Shown here piece after piece: positions 1-5,714 of a DNA stretch of 9,228 nucleotides. Both the position numbers and the translations under genes were made by a program. The DNA comes from Candidatus Magasanikbacteria bacterium CG10_big_fil_rev_8_21_14_0_10_36_16 (GTDB lineage Bacteria > Patescibacteriota > Patescibacteriia > Magasanikbacterales > UBA922). The DNA lies in the NCBI GenBank assembly GCA_002773185.1, contig PFBU01000005.1, forward strand, positions 10,680-19,907, given 5' to 3'. Below the pieces are notes generated by a model. That model was not told where the DNA came from. It did not search any database and saw only the letters and a list, made by a program, of their open reading frames with translations. Numbering within the stretch: the stretch's first letter is position 1; each line of letters opens with the position of its first letter.

Positions 1-569
1 AATGCTTCGTCGTATTCAGGCAAACCAGAAGGATTGTCTCTTTTGAGGATTAGATTGCCATTATTTTTGTAGGTTGGTGTATTGAAAGTCAGAGTTGCTT
101 CGAAGGGTACGAAATCTTCGGTCATCCAGTCACTCTTGGCTGTAGCAATACCTTGGGCGATGATGAGTCCATACCAATCAGTAAGTACAACTGGAAAACT
201 TGCTTCAAAAAACCAGGTACCACGAGCTTGACCGGTAATAGTTAGTGGACTACTAATCATTTGGTTTGGGCGTGGATTGTTTATTTTTATTTTGTCTATT
301 AGTGCTAGTTCGTTGCCAATTTCTTCGGTGAAGTGTACACCAGCTTTACTGGTACATTGACGAGGATAGCTTTCCATCATAGGATTGCCGGCTATCACAC
401 AATCATTGAAACTGTTGATGACAACTTCGGGAGTGGTCGTGGTTGTTGTTTCGTTGTTGGTGGGGATAACTATTTTTGCTTTGTTTTTTTGTGAGTAATA
501 TTCAGAGAGCAAAAATATTGCGCCACCTAAGACGAGTAGACTGGTAAAGATTATGAGTGATTTTTTCAT
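1..569 (-). CDS. Secreted/anchored Gmad2-domain protein (3' end outside window)
   Basis: The 5' part (189 codons) of a gene that runs off the left edge. The ATG at 569 begins an N-terminal hydrophobic segment (residues 4-22) after MKK, so the protein is exported or membrane-anchored. A threonine run (41-46) forms a linker. Next comes a short segment with NDCVIAGNPMMESYPRQC (55-72; Cys57 and Cys72 may form a disulfide), then a Gmad2-like immunoglobulin-fold domain from about residue 93, recognisable by PLTITGQARGTWFFEASFPV and the later DW and DNPSGLP segments. Gmad2 (PF10648) is named from spore-germination proteins. In CPR bacteria it occurs in short surface proteins of unknown role, so I give no function. 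It is separated by 150 bp from the next minus-strand gene and may be its own transcript. The call rests on motif recall; the domain name is fairly sure, the role is not. Confidence 0.8.
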   Translation of the reverse strand, partial: MKKSLIIFTSLLVLGGAIFLLSEYYSQKNKAKIVIPTNNETTTTTTPEVVINSFNDCVIAGNPMMESYPRQCTSKAGVHFTEEIGNELALIDKIKINNPRPNQMISSPLTITGQARGTWFFEASFPVVLTDWYGLIIAQGIATAKSDWMTEDFVPFEATLTFNTPTYKNNGNLILKRDNPSGLPEYDEA

Positions 570-611
570 ATTAAATAAATGCTTGAGAAGCCTTTCAGAC
601 CTTCTATATCT

Positions 612-617
612 AGTATA
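612..617 (-). promoter_or_regulatory. Possible -10 element for the Gmad2 gene
   Basis: On the minus strand TATACT (617 to 612) lies about 43 bp upstream of the ATG at 569. The sequence 17 bp further upstream (TTCTCT, 640-635) is a poor -35 match. The flanking 570-719 gap holds no gene and no clear terminator. This is a weak call. Confidence 0.25.
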
Positions 618-719
618 ACCTTTTTTGTGAGAGTAGAGAAGTAGTTATGCACAGCTATACAAAAAATAGGGACTTTTTTCAAGTTATTATTTTTTTATCC
701 TTAATTTACCAGCAAAGAA

Positions 720-944
720 TCAAAGTCCAAGGAAAATATAACCCCAAACATAAGATTGGATAGCAACTAAAATAAACGACCAAAAGTTCATACCAGAAAA
801 ACCAATAAATGTAAGATGTAGTAGTTGTTCATGTAGAGTTCTTTCAGTTGGTATTAGATAGTACCATAGGACACAAAGAATGAATAAAAAAATTAGGAAT
901 ATTTCTAGATGGTTGGTCTTTTGCCAAAAATTATTTTTGTTCAT
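720..944 (-). CDS. Small two-helix membrane protein, unknown function
   Basis: A 74-residue protein with two predicted membrane helices (about 14-31 and 50-73) joined by a short loop, RTLHEQLLHLTFIGFSGMN. It is rich in Trp, Phe and Tyr, has one cysteine (Cys24) and no known domain that I recognise. The ATG at 944 is the only sensible start. There is no Shine-Dalgarno sequence; instead a perfect 20-bp hairpin ends 12 bases upstream of the ATG. It is 146 bp from the preceding minus-strand gene, so it is probably transcribed on its own or by read-through past the hairpin. The stop is TGA. Being a short hydrophobic reading frame with a hydrophilic, lysine-bearing N-terminus, it looks like a real protein, but no function is claimed. 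Confidence 0.65.
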   Translation of the reverse strand: MNKNNFWQKTNHLEIFLIFLFILCVLWYYLIPTERTLHEQLLHLTFIGFSGMNFWSFILVAIQSYVWGYIFLGL

Positions 945-956
945 GTATTATTGATT

Positions 957-1006
957 ACTTGGATCCTAGTATCTAACGCTGTTGCATTAGATACTAGGAT
1001 CCAAGT
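957..1006. repeat. Perfect 20-bp inverted repeat (long hairpin)
   Basis: The left arm acttggatcctagtatctaa (957-976) is perfectly complementary to the right arm at 987-1006, around a 10-base centre (977-986) that can itself pair GC/GC over a TGTT loop. Neither side has a T-run, so it does not look like a standard intrinsic terminator on either strand. It sits in the 146-bp gap between two minus-strand genes and ends 12 bases before the ATG at 944. It could be a dispersed palindromic repeat, a protein-binding site, or a structure in the mRNA leader of the 74-aa gene. Confidence 0.9.
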
Positions 1007-1025
1007 TGATATATTTGTTGTGTTT

Positions 1026-1031
1026 AGTATA
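1026..1031 (-). promoter_or_regulatory. Possible -10 element upstream of the 74-aa gene
   Basis: Minus-strand TATACT (1031 to 1026) has a partial -35 TTTAAA (1054-1049) at 17-bp spacing. If used, transcription would begin near 1019 and place the 20-bp hairpin (957-1006) in the leader of the 74-aa gene. AT-rich DNA makes such matches common, so confidence is low. Confidence 0.25.
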
Positions 1032-1090
1032 GTACAATTATAAAGATATTTAAAAGTTAAAGAGCTGTGGTCTCTGCTACAAGGAGGGGT

Positions 1091-1555
1091 TCATATATTT
1101 TTGTCACTGGCAGATACCTCACAATTGCTTTGTTTTTTGTTTAACAAATAAAGCATGTAAGCAATACTAAAAATATTTATGGTGAGTCCTAGTAGTAAAA
1201 AGAATTTTTGATATTGTGCCAAAAATAAGACTGATCCTGCCAAGCCAAGAAAAGGTAACGCATCAAATAAATGATGGGAACAACAGACCAACATGGCTGT
1301 ATTAGACATGGCCCCACTAGCTCCTGGTATTATTCCTGAAAGATGTTGTGAGGGGTAATTTCGTAAGTAAGACCACAAACCTATTTGTAAGCCAAAACCT
1401 AAAATAAGGGCAGTTATCAAATACCAAGAAGATTGGAAATTCCACCACAATTCTGCTAAAGGCATACTCAAACGCATTGTCAAAAAGTAAAAACCGGACA
1501 TGCTCATAATGGCTATAAATCCCCAAAAGAAAGCTTTCTTTTTTTCTTTCCTCAT
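1091..1555 (-). CDS. Four-helix membrane protein with CCSHH motif
   Basis: A 154-residue integral membrane protein with about four helices (8-27, 44-62, 97-114, 117-138) after a basic MRKEKKK start. The key feature is ASGAMSNTAMLVCCSHHLFD: Cys91, Cys92, His94 and His95 sit close to a membrane segment and would make a good soft-metal site. The C-terminal tail (139-154) is hydrophilic and has one more cysteine (Cys145). I have a general memory of related CCxHH membrane proteins near copper and thiol genes in uncultured bacteria but cannot name a family. It starts 5 bp after the rhodanese gene's stop, so the two are co-transcribed. The ATG has no Shine-Dalgarno motif. A role in metal movement across the membrane is inferred from the motif and neighbours only. 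Confidence 0.75.
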   Translation of the reverse strand: MRKEKKKAFFWGFIAIMSMSGFYFLTMRLSMPLAELWWNFQSSWYLITALILGFGLQIGLWSYLRNYPSQHLSGIIPGASGAMSNTAMLVCCSHHLFDALPFLGLAGSVLFLAQYQKFFLLLGLTINIFSIAYMLYLLNKKQSNCEVSASDKNI

Positions 1556-1560
1556 AAAAG

Positions 1561-2148
1561 TTATTGTAATGAATTACTACCAATACTATAACCAGCTTCT
1601 TTCCAAGCATTGAGACCACCTTGTAAATCGTAAACATTGTTATAACCCAAATCAGCCAAAGTTTGTGCAGCTATTTTGCTCATAGAACCAGAACGACAAT
1701 ACAAAATAATTTTGGCATTTTTGTCAGATGGTAAATCTGTCAAACGTTGGTCTATAGTGTTGTAAGGGATGAATTTGTCTGTGCCAACAATATGAAATTG
1801 TTCTGGTATGTGGACATCTATTAATGTAAAATCTTTGGATTGCATTATCTGTTTTAGATCTTCTGATGTAATATTTTGATAAGTAGTTCCTATGTTTTTG
1901 CTTATGTCAAAACACTCCTTGTATCTATCTGGATGATGCGACATATGTTCTGCCCACTGCTCATCAGTGTAGCCTTCTGGCGTTTGACATTTGTCAGTTA
2001 TTTCAGCGTCAACAAATTTTTGGAAGTTGCCATCGTTTTTTATAGGCAAATTATTGTTTGGTTTGTAAAATAAACCAATTATCGACCAAGTCAAAATTCC
2101 TAGTCCAGAGATGACCAAAATAATAATAGGTATTTTGTATTTATTCAT
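1561..2148 (-). CDS. Membrane-anchored rhodanese with Cys/His-rich N-terminal segment
   Basis: A 195-residue protein: one N-terminal membrane anchor (5-27), a linker, a compact Cys/His segment (Cys54 to Cys79, including EHMSHHPDRYKEC with His68, His71 and His72), then a rhodanese domain (about 92-190). The domain has the LIDVHIPEQFHIVGT region and the active-site loop CRSGSMS with Cys151, followed by GYNNVYDLQGGLNAWKEAGY, a classic rhodanese end. Rhodaneses carry sulfur as a cysteine persulfide; an exported one may instead handle thiols or polysulfide. The anchor places the domain outside the membrane. The Cys/His segment could bind metal. It starts 45 bp after the preceding minus-strand gene and ends 5 bp before the CCSHH gene. 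The rhodanese fold is certain; substrate and partner are unknown. Confidence 0.92.
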   Translation of the reverse strand: MNKYKIPIIILVISGLGILTWSIIGLFYKPNNNLPIKNDGNFQKFVDAEITDKCQTPEGYTDEQWAEHMSHHPDRYKECFDISKNIGTTYQNITSEDLKQIMQSKDFTLIDVHIPEQFHIVGTDKFIPYNTIDQRLTDLPSDKNAKIILYCRSGSMSKIAAQTLADLGYNNVYDLQGGLNAWKEAGYSIGSNSLQ

Positions 2149-2193
2149 ATTTTTGTAATTTTAGTGATTATATAGGACTATAATTTTTATTTT

Positions 2194-2643
2194 TTACCAA
2201 TCACGACAGCAGGCAATGACTTGTTTGAATATTTCTCCTATTTTTTTGTTTTCTCGAAAGACAAAAAGCAATATAGTAATAAGCCACAGAATTAATAAAA
2301 ATAGGATTAATTTCCAGTTATCTATCAAGTCAATAGTCTGTAATAACCAAAAGATAAAAACTATGGCTGTCAATAGAAAAGGTAAACGAAAAAAATGGTA
2401 TTTTTCTTTTAGTCTTTTTTCCAACAAGTAATAAATTCCTAGGCTACTTTGTCCCATGAGTACAGCTAACAAAATTGGATAAGGGAATTTGCCTAACCAA
2501 TACAGACATAAGAAAGTCAACCAAGTTAGACTGACACTGACACAGAGTACACAAAATTTTAGTCCAAATAATCTTTTTAGCAAAAGTAAAACTATGAAAA
2601 GAGTAGTGATACTTAAAATTATTATTAAGATTTCATTTTCCAT
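2194..2643 (-). CDS. Multi-helix membrane protein with CVLC motif
   Basis: A 149-residue protein that is almost entirely membrane: helices at about 5-23, 35-50, 54-74, 87-103 and 111-129. A CxxC pair (Cys31, Cys34 in LKFCVLCVSVSLTWL) lies at the start of the second helix, and two adjacent cysteines (Cys145, Cys146) are near the C-terminus. I chose the ATG at 2643 rather than an in-frame start further upstream, because the extra residues are polar and lie inside the preceding gene. With this start it overlaps that gene by 19 bp, which suggests translational coupling. The paired cysteines recall small quinone-linked thiol oxidoreductases, but I do not see a VKOR or DsbB signature. Family not recognised; a redox or metal role is inference. 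Confidence 0.75.
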   Translation of the reverse strand: MENEILIIILSITTLFIVLLLLKRLFGLKFCVLCVSVSLTWLTFLCLYWLGKFPYPILLAVLMGQSSLGIYYLLEKRLKEKYHFFRLPFLLTAIVFIFWLLQTIDLIDNWKLILFLLILWLITILLFVFRENKKIGEIFKQVIACCRDW

Positions 2644-3155
2644 ATTATTAGTTCTATTATAATAGATGTAATTATCAAGAGTCCAAAAGTAATACCCATA
2701 CCTTGATAAGGCCAATTTTTATTGTCACGATGTTTGCTTATTTGTTTACTCAAGTATGGTGACAAGATCATAATAATAGCGCCAATAGCAGTCCCAATTA
2801 GATATTTGTCAATTACAAATGTTGTGCCATACTGACCCCACCAAGGGAGATATAATGCTCCATAACTTTTGAGCATGAGGCGTAAGGGCCAAACTGTTGT
2901 TACATAAGAAACTATTGCTATGATGATATTTTGGTGGCGAATAAATTTTTTCTTTATCAGTCTTGACATCCACAAGCCTGTAGCTAGGGCAAAGGCTCCA
3001 ATCATCACCCCAACACTCATATAGCTTATACCTAGCCAAACAGCCACACCTGAAGCAGCCCCTGCCCCTATGGTACATAGGGGACAATGGGCTTTGGTTG
3101 TACCTGGTATCAAAACCAAGAAAACAACTAATAATAAATATTTTATTTTTTTCAT
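2625..3155 (-). CDS. Membrane protein with CPLC motif after a signal peptide
   Basis: A 176-residue protein. The ATG at 3155 gives a clean signal peptide (MKKIKYLLLVVFLVLIPGTTKA, written here only to show the start choice by its end at Ala22). It is followed at once by HCPLCTIGAGAASGVAVWLG, placing Cys24 and Cys27 at the outer face. Then come about four membrane helices (32-65 as a pair, 74-92, 114-134, 153-172) with a WPLRLML segment. An in-frame earlier start is rejected because it would overlap the DUF411 gene and spoil the signal peptide. The start is 1 bp past that gene's stop, and its 3' end overlaps the next gene by 19 bp. I recall this CPLC-GAGAA type as a conserved hypothetical of CPR bacteria. 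Function unknown; a thiol or metal site is likely. Confidence 0.8.
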   Translation of the reverse strand: MKKIKYLLLVVFLVLIPGTTKAHCPLCTIGAGAASGVAVWLGISYMSVGVMIGAFALATGLWMSRLIKKKFIRHQNIIIAIVSYVTTVWPLRLMLKSYGALYLPWWGQYGTTFVIDKYLIGTAIGAIIMILSPYLSKQISKHRDNKNWPYQGMGITFGLLIITSIIIELIIWKMKS

Positions 3156-3156
3156 A

Positions 3157-3639
3157 TTACAATTTTGTGAAAACTGGATTATTTTGAGTTTCATCTAGAC
3201 TATATATAGTGAATAGTCCTTGTTTGTTACCAGGCATACCTGGGGAACCTGCTGGCATGTCTGGTAAGGCAATACCATTTATTGTTGGTTTTTTATCTAA
3301 CATTTTGTTGATAGCTTCCAGTGGTACGTGACCTTCGACTACATAGTCATCTATAATACTAGTGTGACAACTTTGTTTATCTTTTGGTATATCGTATTTT
3401 TTCTTTATAGCATCCATATCATCCATAGTTTCTACATTGACATCGAAGCCTCTATTACGTAGATAGGTGATATACACACCACAACAGCCACAAGTTTGAG
3501 ATTTGTAAACAGTAATGGTTTTGGCTTCAACTACGGGTACATTGTCAGTAAAAAGTTTTTTTACAGTATATCCTACGAATAAAACACTAAACAAAATTAG
3601 CGTTGTAGAAAATATTACTTTGTTATTTTTCTTCTTCAT
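3157..3639 (-). CDS. DUF411 copper-site protein, membrane-anchored
   Basis: A 160-residue protein with an N-terminal anchor (8-27) and a full DUF411 domain (PF04214, about 41-138). Diagnostic segments are TVYKSQTCGCCG (Cys50, Cys52, Cys53), SCHTSIIDDYVVEGHVP (Cys91, His92, His104) and GIALPDMPAGSPGMPG (Met128, Met135). DUF411 proteins, including CopG of copper-resistance clusters, have a thioredoxin-like fold and bind copper through these cysteines, so this is most likely a periplasm-side copper chaperone or detoxification protein. It begins 9 bp after the tandem thioredoxin-like gene and is 1 bp from the CPLC gene, deep inside the minus-strand operon. The ATG at 3639 precedes a basic KKKNNK stretch typical of an anchor. 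Domain assignment is firm; the exact role is inferred. Confidence 0.92.
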   Translation of the reverse strand: MKKKNNKVIFSTTLILFSVLFVGYTVKKLFTDNVPVVEAKTITVYKSQTCGCCGVYITYLRNRGFDVNVETMDDMDAIKKKYDIPKDKQSCHTSIIDDYVVEGHVPLEAINKMLDKKPTINGIALPDMPAGSPGMPGNKQGLFTIYSLDETQNNPVFTKL

Positions 3640-3648
3640 ATATTTTAT

Positions 3649-4491
3649 TTATTTGTTAGTACTACTAGCAAAAGTTATTATTTTGTTACTAGTTAAATCT
3701 TTGTAAATTATTTTCATTTTATCTAGACCGTCTCGGAAAACATAAGCACCATCTGTTTCAATTGTGCCGACTTGCCCCCAAGTTTTTTTCAAGCTATCAA
3801 AGACATTTAAATTACCAGTCAAAACTATCGTGGGTACTTTCTTTATCTGATATTTTTTGATTAGTTCTTGTCCCAATTTAGAGGAAGTGTCTGTATTGGT
3901 GACTTGGTTGAGTGATAGACCAAAACCTGACAAAATAGCTAAATGCTGTTTTACATCATAACATTCTTGACAAGATAAATCAGAAAGGAGAAAAATGTCT
4001 GTCAAGCCTTGTATTTTGTTTGTTTCTAGGTCTTTGACAGGATAGAAGTTGTAACGCAATATGAAAGTATTGTCATCACTTTGTCCTAGACTTGACCAGA
4101 TTTTTGTCAAGTCTGCACTTTTGTTTATTTCTCCAGTTATCAATAATGCTGGTAGAGTTTTGATACTATATTTAGTCAGCAAATTTTTTGCTTCTTCCTC
4201 AGTGTATTCCAGAATTTTTTCTTGGGTTATTTTTATACTTTCTTGTTTGATGCTGTGTAATACTCCATCAAGATTATTACATTCCTGACAACTACTATCT
4301 TTTATTAGTGTAATTTCTAGATTAGCTGGACGCTGTTCTTCTTTGTATTCCGCTACTGTTACTTTTAAGAGGTTTTCAGTCGTAAAAGAAAAGTATAGAC
4401 CGCCAATGATAGTCAATAAAAAAATAACAGTGAGAGACCAAAATAAATTGGAATTTATTTTGATATTTGTCAATAAATTGTTTTTATTCAT
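3649..4491 (-). CDS. Membrane-anchored protein with two thioredoxin-like CQEC domains
   Basis: A 280-residue protein with one N-terminal anchor (17-36) and two homologous halves, about 56-146 and 163-253. Each begins with a beta strand leading to a CQEC pair (SSCQEC, Cys68/Cys71; LSCQEC, Cys174/Cys177) and has a proline before a strand (TLPALLITG, Pro114; KVPTIVLTG, Pro220). In both halves the distance from the last cysteine to this proline is exactly 43 residues, as expected for a duplicated thioredoxin-like fold with a cis-proline. I chose the ATG at 4491; an upstream TTG is possible but would overlap the preceding gene. It starts 11 bp after that gene's stop. Likely an extracytoplasmic dithiol oxidoreductase or copper-binding protein. 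It differs from TlpA and DsbA in its helix pattern, so no family name is given. Confidence 0.85.
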   Translation of the reverse strand: MNKNNLLTNIKINSNLFWSLTVIFLLTIIGGLYFSFTTENLLKVTVAEYKEEQRPANLEITLIKDSSCQECNNLDGVLHSIKQESIKITQEKILEYTEEEAKNLLTKYSIKTLPALLITGEINKSADLTKIWSSLGQSDDNTFILRYNFYPVKDLETNKIQGLTDIFLLSDLSCQECYDVKQHLAILSGFGLSLNQVTNTDTSSKLGQELIKKYQIKKVPTIVLTGNLNVFDSLKKTWGQVGTIETDGAYVFRDGLDKMKIIYKDLTSNKIITFASSTNK

Positions 4492-4502
4492 AAGGATTAA
4501 TA

Positions 4503-4850
4503 TTAACAACCACCTACCATATCTGGCAGAGCAGAAGAACTACCTGTTGTTATAGCGGTATTTGCATCAATACTATTATCACCTTGAATAGCAAAATTAT
4601 CTTTTTGTACAGCTTTGAATAGACTGACTGTTTGTACGGTTTGAGATAGGGATAGTAGTACCAAAATTGTCAGTACTACTGTGATAGTACTACTTCCTAA
4701 GGATAAATTTTTTTTTGGTTTTTCTTTCACTTCTTTTTCTGTTTTGGAATTTCCCGGTGTGTCCAGTAAATTTTCTTCTTTATGTGTTTCGTTTTCTTTT
4801 TCACTGTTGTAAGATTTTTTATAACAGCAGTCTTTGTCTTGAGTTTTCAT
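4503..4850 (-). CDS. Small one-helix protein ending in LPDMVGGC
   Basis: A 115-residue protein with three parts: a charged, Lys/Glu-rich N-terminal half (1-50) with an early Cys-Cys pair (8-9), one membrane helix (about 54-77), and a short 38-residue tail ending in SALPDMVGGC at the stop. By the positive-inside rule the lysines keep the N-terminus in the cytoplasm and the tail lies outside. The final eight residues match the end of the neighbouring upstream protein (LPSMVGGC) in all but one position. No domain is recognised. It starts 25 bp after that neighbour and 11 bp before the thioredoxin-like gene. The C-terminal Cys with a nearby Met could be a metal ligand or a reactive thiol. Gene reality is well supported by the shared tail and operon position. 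Confidence 0.8.
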   Translation of the reverse strand: MKTQDKDCCYKKSYNSEKENETHKEENLLDTPGNSKTEKEVKEKPKKNLSLGSSTITVVLTILVLLSLSQTVQTVSLFKAVQKDNFAIQGDNSIDANTAITTGSSSALPDMVGGC

Positions 4851-4875
4851 ATTTTTTTATTTAGTTATTATTTAG

Positions 4876-5643
4876 TTAACAGCCACCTACCATACTTGGT
4901 AAATCTGTAATAGAGGTTGGCAATGGTATTTTTCCTTTGCTATTGTTATATTTTGGTAGTTTTACATCCAAAAGTAGAGAAGCCACATCAGTGGTGTATT
5001 CGCCACTTTGAATCTGTTCACTTACTTTGTTCATCATTTGTTTAGGAAAGTAGCGACCTTTCCAACGAGCTAATTCTCGAAGTAATTGGTCATCGCTAAA
5101 TTCACTGCCATGATATTTTATAAGATAAGTAAGTAGGCCACGCATAGCTTGAGAATGAGCACAGCCACAAGCTGCTCTAGCATTGGGAAAGACAATAGAT
5201 GTGACACCACAACAATATTCACAAGCAATTATTAGACCTATTTTTGTATAACGAGACATTTCTTCACTACTTAGACTTAGTTTTGTTCCACCATAATCTG
5301 GGTCATATTGTTTCATAGTATTCATAGCTGGTTCTACATTGTCAAATGATAGATTCATTTCATTACCATAAATATTTGGAACACCTTTGCTGATAGCTAA
5401 TTTTTCAACATCTTCTCCAAGGTTACCATTTAGTTTTGTTTTGTTACCCACTTGAGTGCCTAGAAAGGAAAAAGATGAAAAGAATTGCATGGCACCTTGT
5501 CTATCCATTTTCATTTCTACTTGTATTTTTCCCATTAGGACTTGTGTTATTATCATCATTATTAGTAGTAAAAATAATAAAAACAAATTTAGAATGTGTA
5601 ATTTTGGAGGGGTATTAATTGGTATTGGTTCACTAGATTGCAT
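4876..5643 (-). CDS. Membrane-anchored CEYCC/CGC-domain protein ending in LPSMVGGC
   Basis: A 255-residue protein with an anchor helix (17-38, Met-rich at its end) and a large outer part. Residues 139-205 form a distinct domain: IACEYCCG (Cys141, Cys144, Cys145), then ACGCAHSQAMRGLLTYL (Cys159, Cys161, His163), then a helical FSDDQLLRELARWKGRYFP stretch. Five cysteines and a histidine in 23 residues suggest a metal or Fe-S site. The protein ends DLPSMVGGC, the same tail as the next gene's product. I chose the ATG at 5643; a GTG three codons earlier is possible. A terminator-like hairpin lies 21 bases upstream. I recall similar CxYCC-CGCAHS-AMRGL proteins as uncharacterised hypotheticals in CPR bacteria and DPANN archaea, but cannot name a family. 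Confidence 0.82.
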   Translation of the reverse strand: MQSSEPIPINTPPKLHILNLFLLFLLLIMMIITQVLMGKIQVEMKMDRQGAMQFFSSFSFLGTQVGNKTKLNGNLGEDVEKLAISKGVPNIYGNEMNLSFDNVEPAMNTMKQYDPDYGGTKLSLSSEEMSRYTKIGLIIACEYCCGVTSIVFPNARAACGCAHSQAMRGLLTYLIKYHGSEFSDDQLLRELARWKGRYFPKQMMNKVSEQIQSGEYTTDVASLLLDVKLPKYNNSKGKIPLPTSITDLPSMVGGC

Positions 5644-5663
5644 AATATACACAAAATTAAAAT

Positions 5664-5687
5664 GCCCGTCTTTTATAAAAAACGGGC
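5664..5687 (-). terminator. Intrinsic terminator-like hairpin within the minus-strand cluster
   Basis: On the minus strand a GCCCGT/ACGGGC stem (arms 5687-5682 and 5669-5664) is followed by ATTTTAATTTTG (5663 onward), a U-rich tail. No T-run follows on the plus strand. It ends the 154-aa gene's transcript (stop at 5715) but lies only 21 bases upstream of the next gene's ATG at 5643. The following genes therefore need read-through or a promoter close by. Confidence 0.7.
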
Positions 5688-5704
5688 GTATATAAGTAAG
5701 TTAA

Positions 5705-5710
5705 ATTATA
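5705..5710 (-). promoter_or_regulatory. Possible -10 element for the downstream minus-strand operon
   Basis: Minus-strand TATAAT (5710 to 5705) lies just past the stop of the 154-aa gene; no good -35 is visible. If used, transcription would start near 5698 and the 5664-5687 hairpin would lie in the mRNA leader, making it attenuator-like. Weak. Confidence 0.25.
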
Positions 5711-5714
5711 AAAT

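Noticed and set aside
7..17. tcgtcgtattc shared with 6760-6769
   Set aside because: The first copy is coding (EYDE in the Gmad2 protein) and the match is about 11 bases; probably chance.
720..722. TGA read as glycine (code 25, as in some CPR lineages)
   Set aside because: TGA ends two genes at sensible points, read-through adds only a few codons before TAA, and all Gly in conserved motifs use GGN codons.
957..1006. The 20-bp hairpin as an intrinsic terminator
   Set aside because: No run of T follows the stem on either strand, and the stem is much longer than needed.
1080..1087. Perfect Shine-Dalgarno-like aaggagg on the plus strand
   Set aside because: No ATG, GTG or useful TTG frame follows; the only TTG frame ends after about 16 codons. 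It lies just past the 3' end of a minus-strand gene, and no other gene here uses such a site.
1317..1637. Overlapping frames in this and other loci (e.g. 1876-2073, 4061-4288, 5436-5695 plus strand)
   Set aside because: They lie opposite or out of frame with genes that have clear domains or membrane patterns, and show no motif of their own.
2167..2172. TATAAT on the minus strand upstream of the rhodanese gene
   Set aside because: No -35 at a usable distance and no TG extension; such hexamers are common in this AT-rich DNA. An internal promoter cannot be excluded.
2644..2715. Earlier in-frame start for the CVLC membrane protein
   Set aside because: It would add 24 polar residues wholly inside the preceding gene; the ATG at 2643 gives a normal membrane N-terminus.
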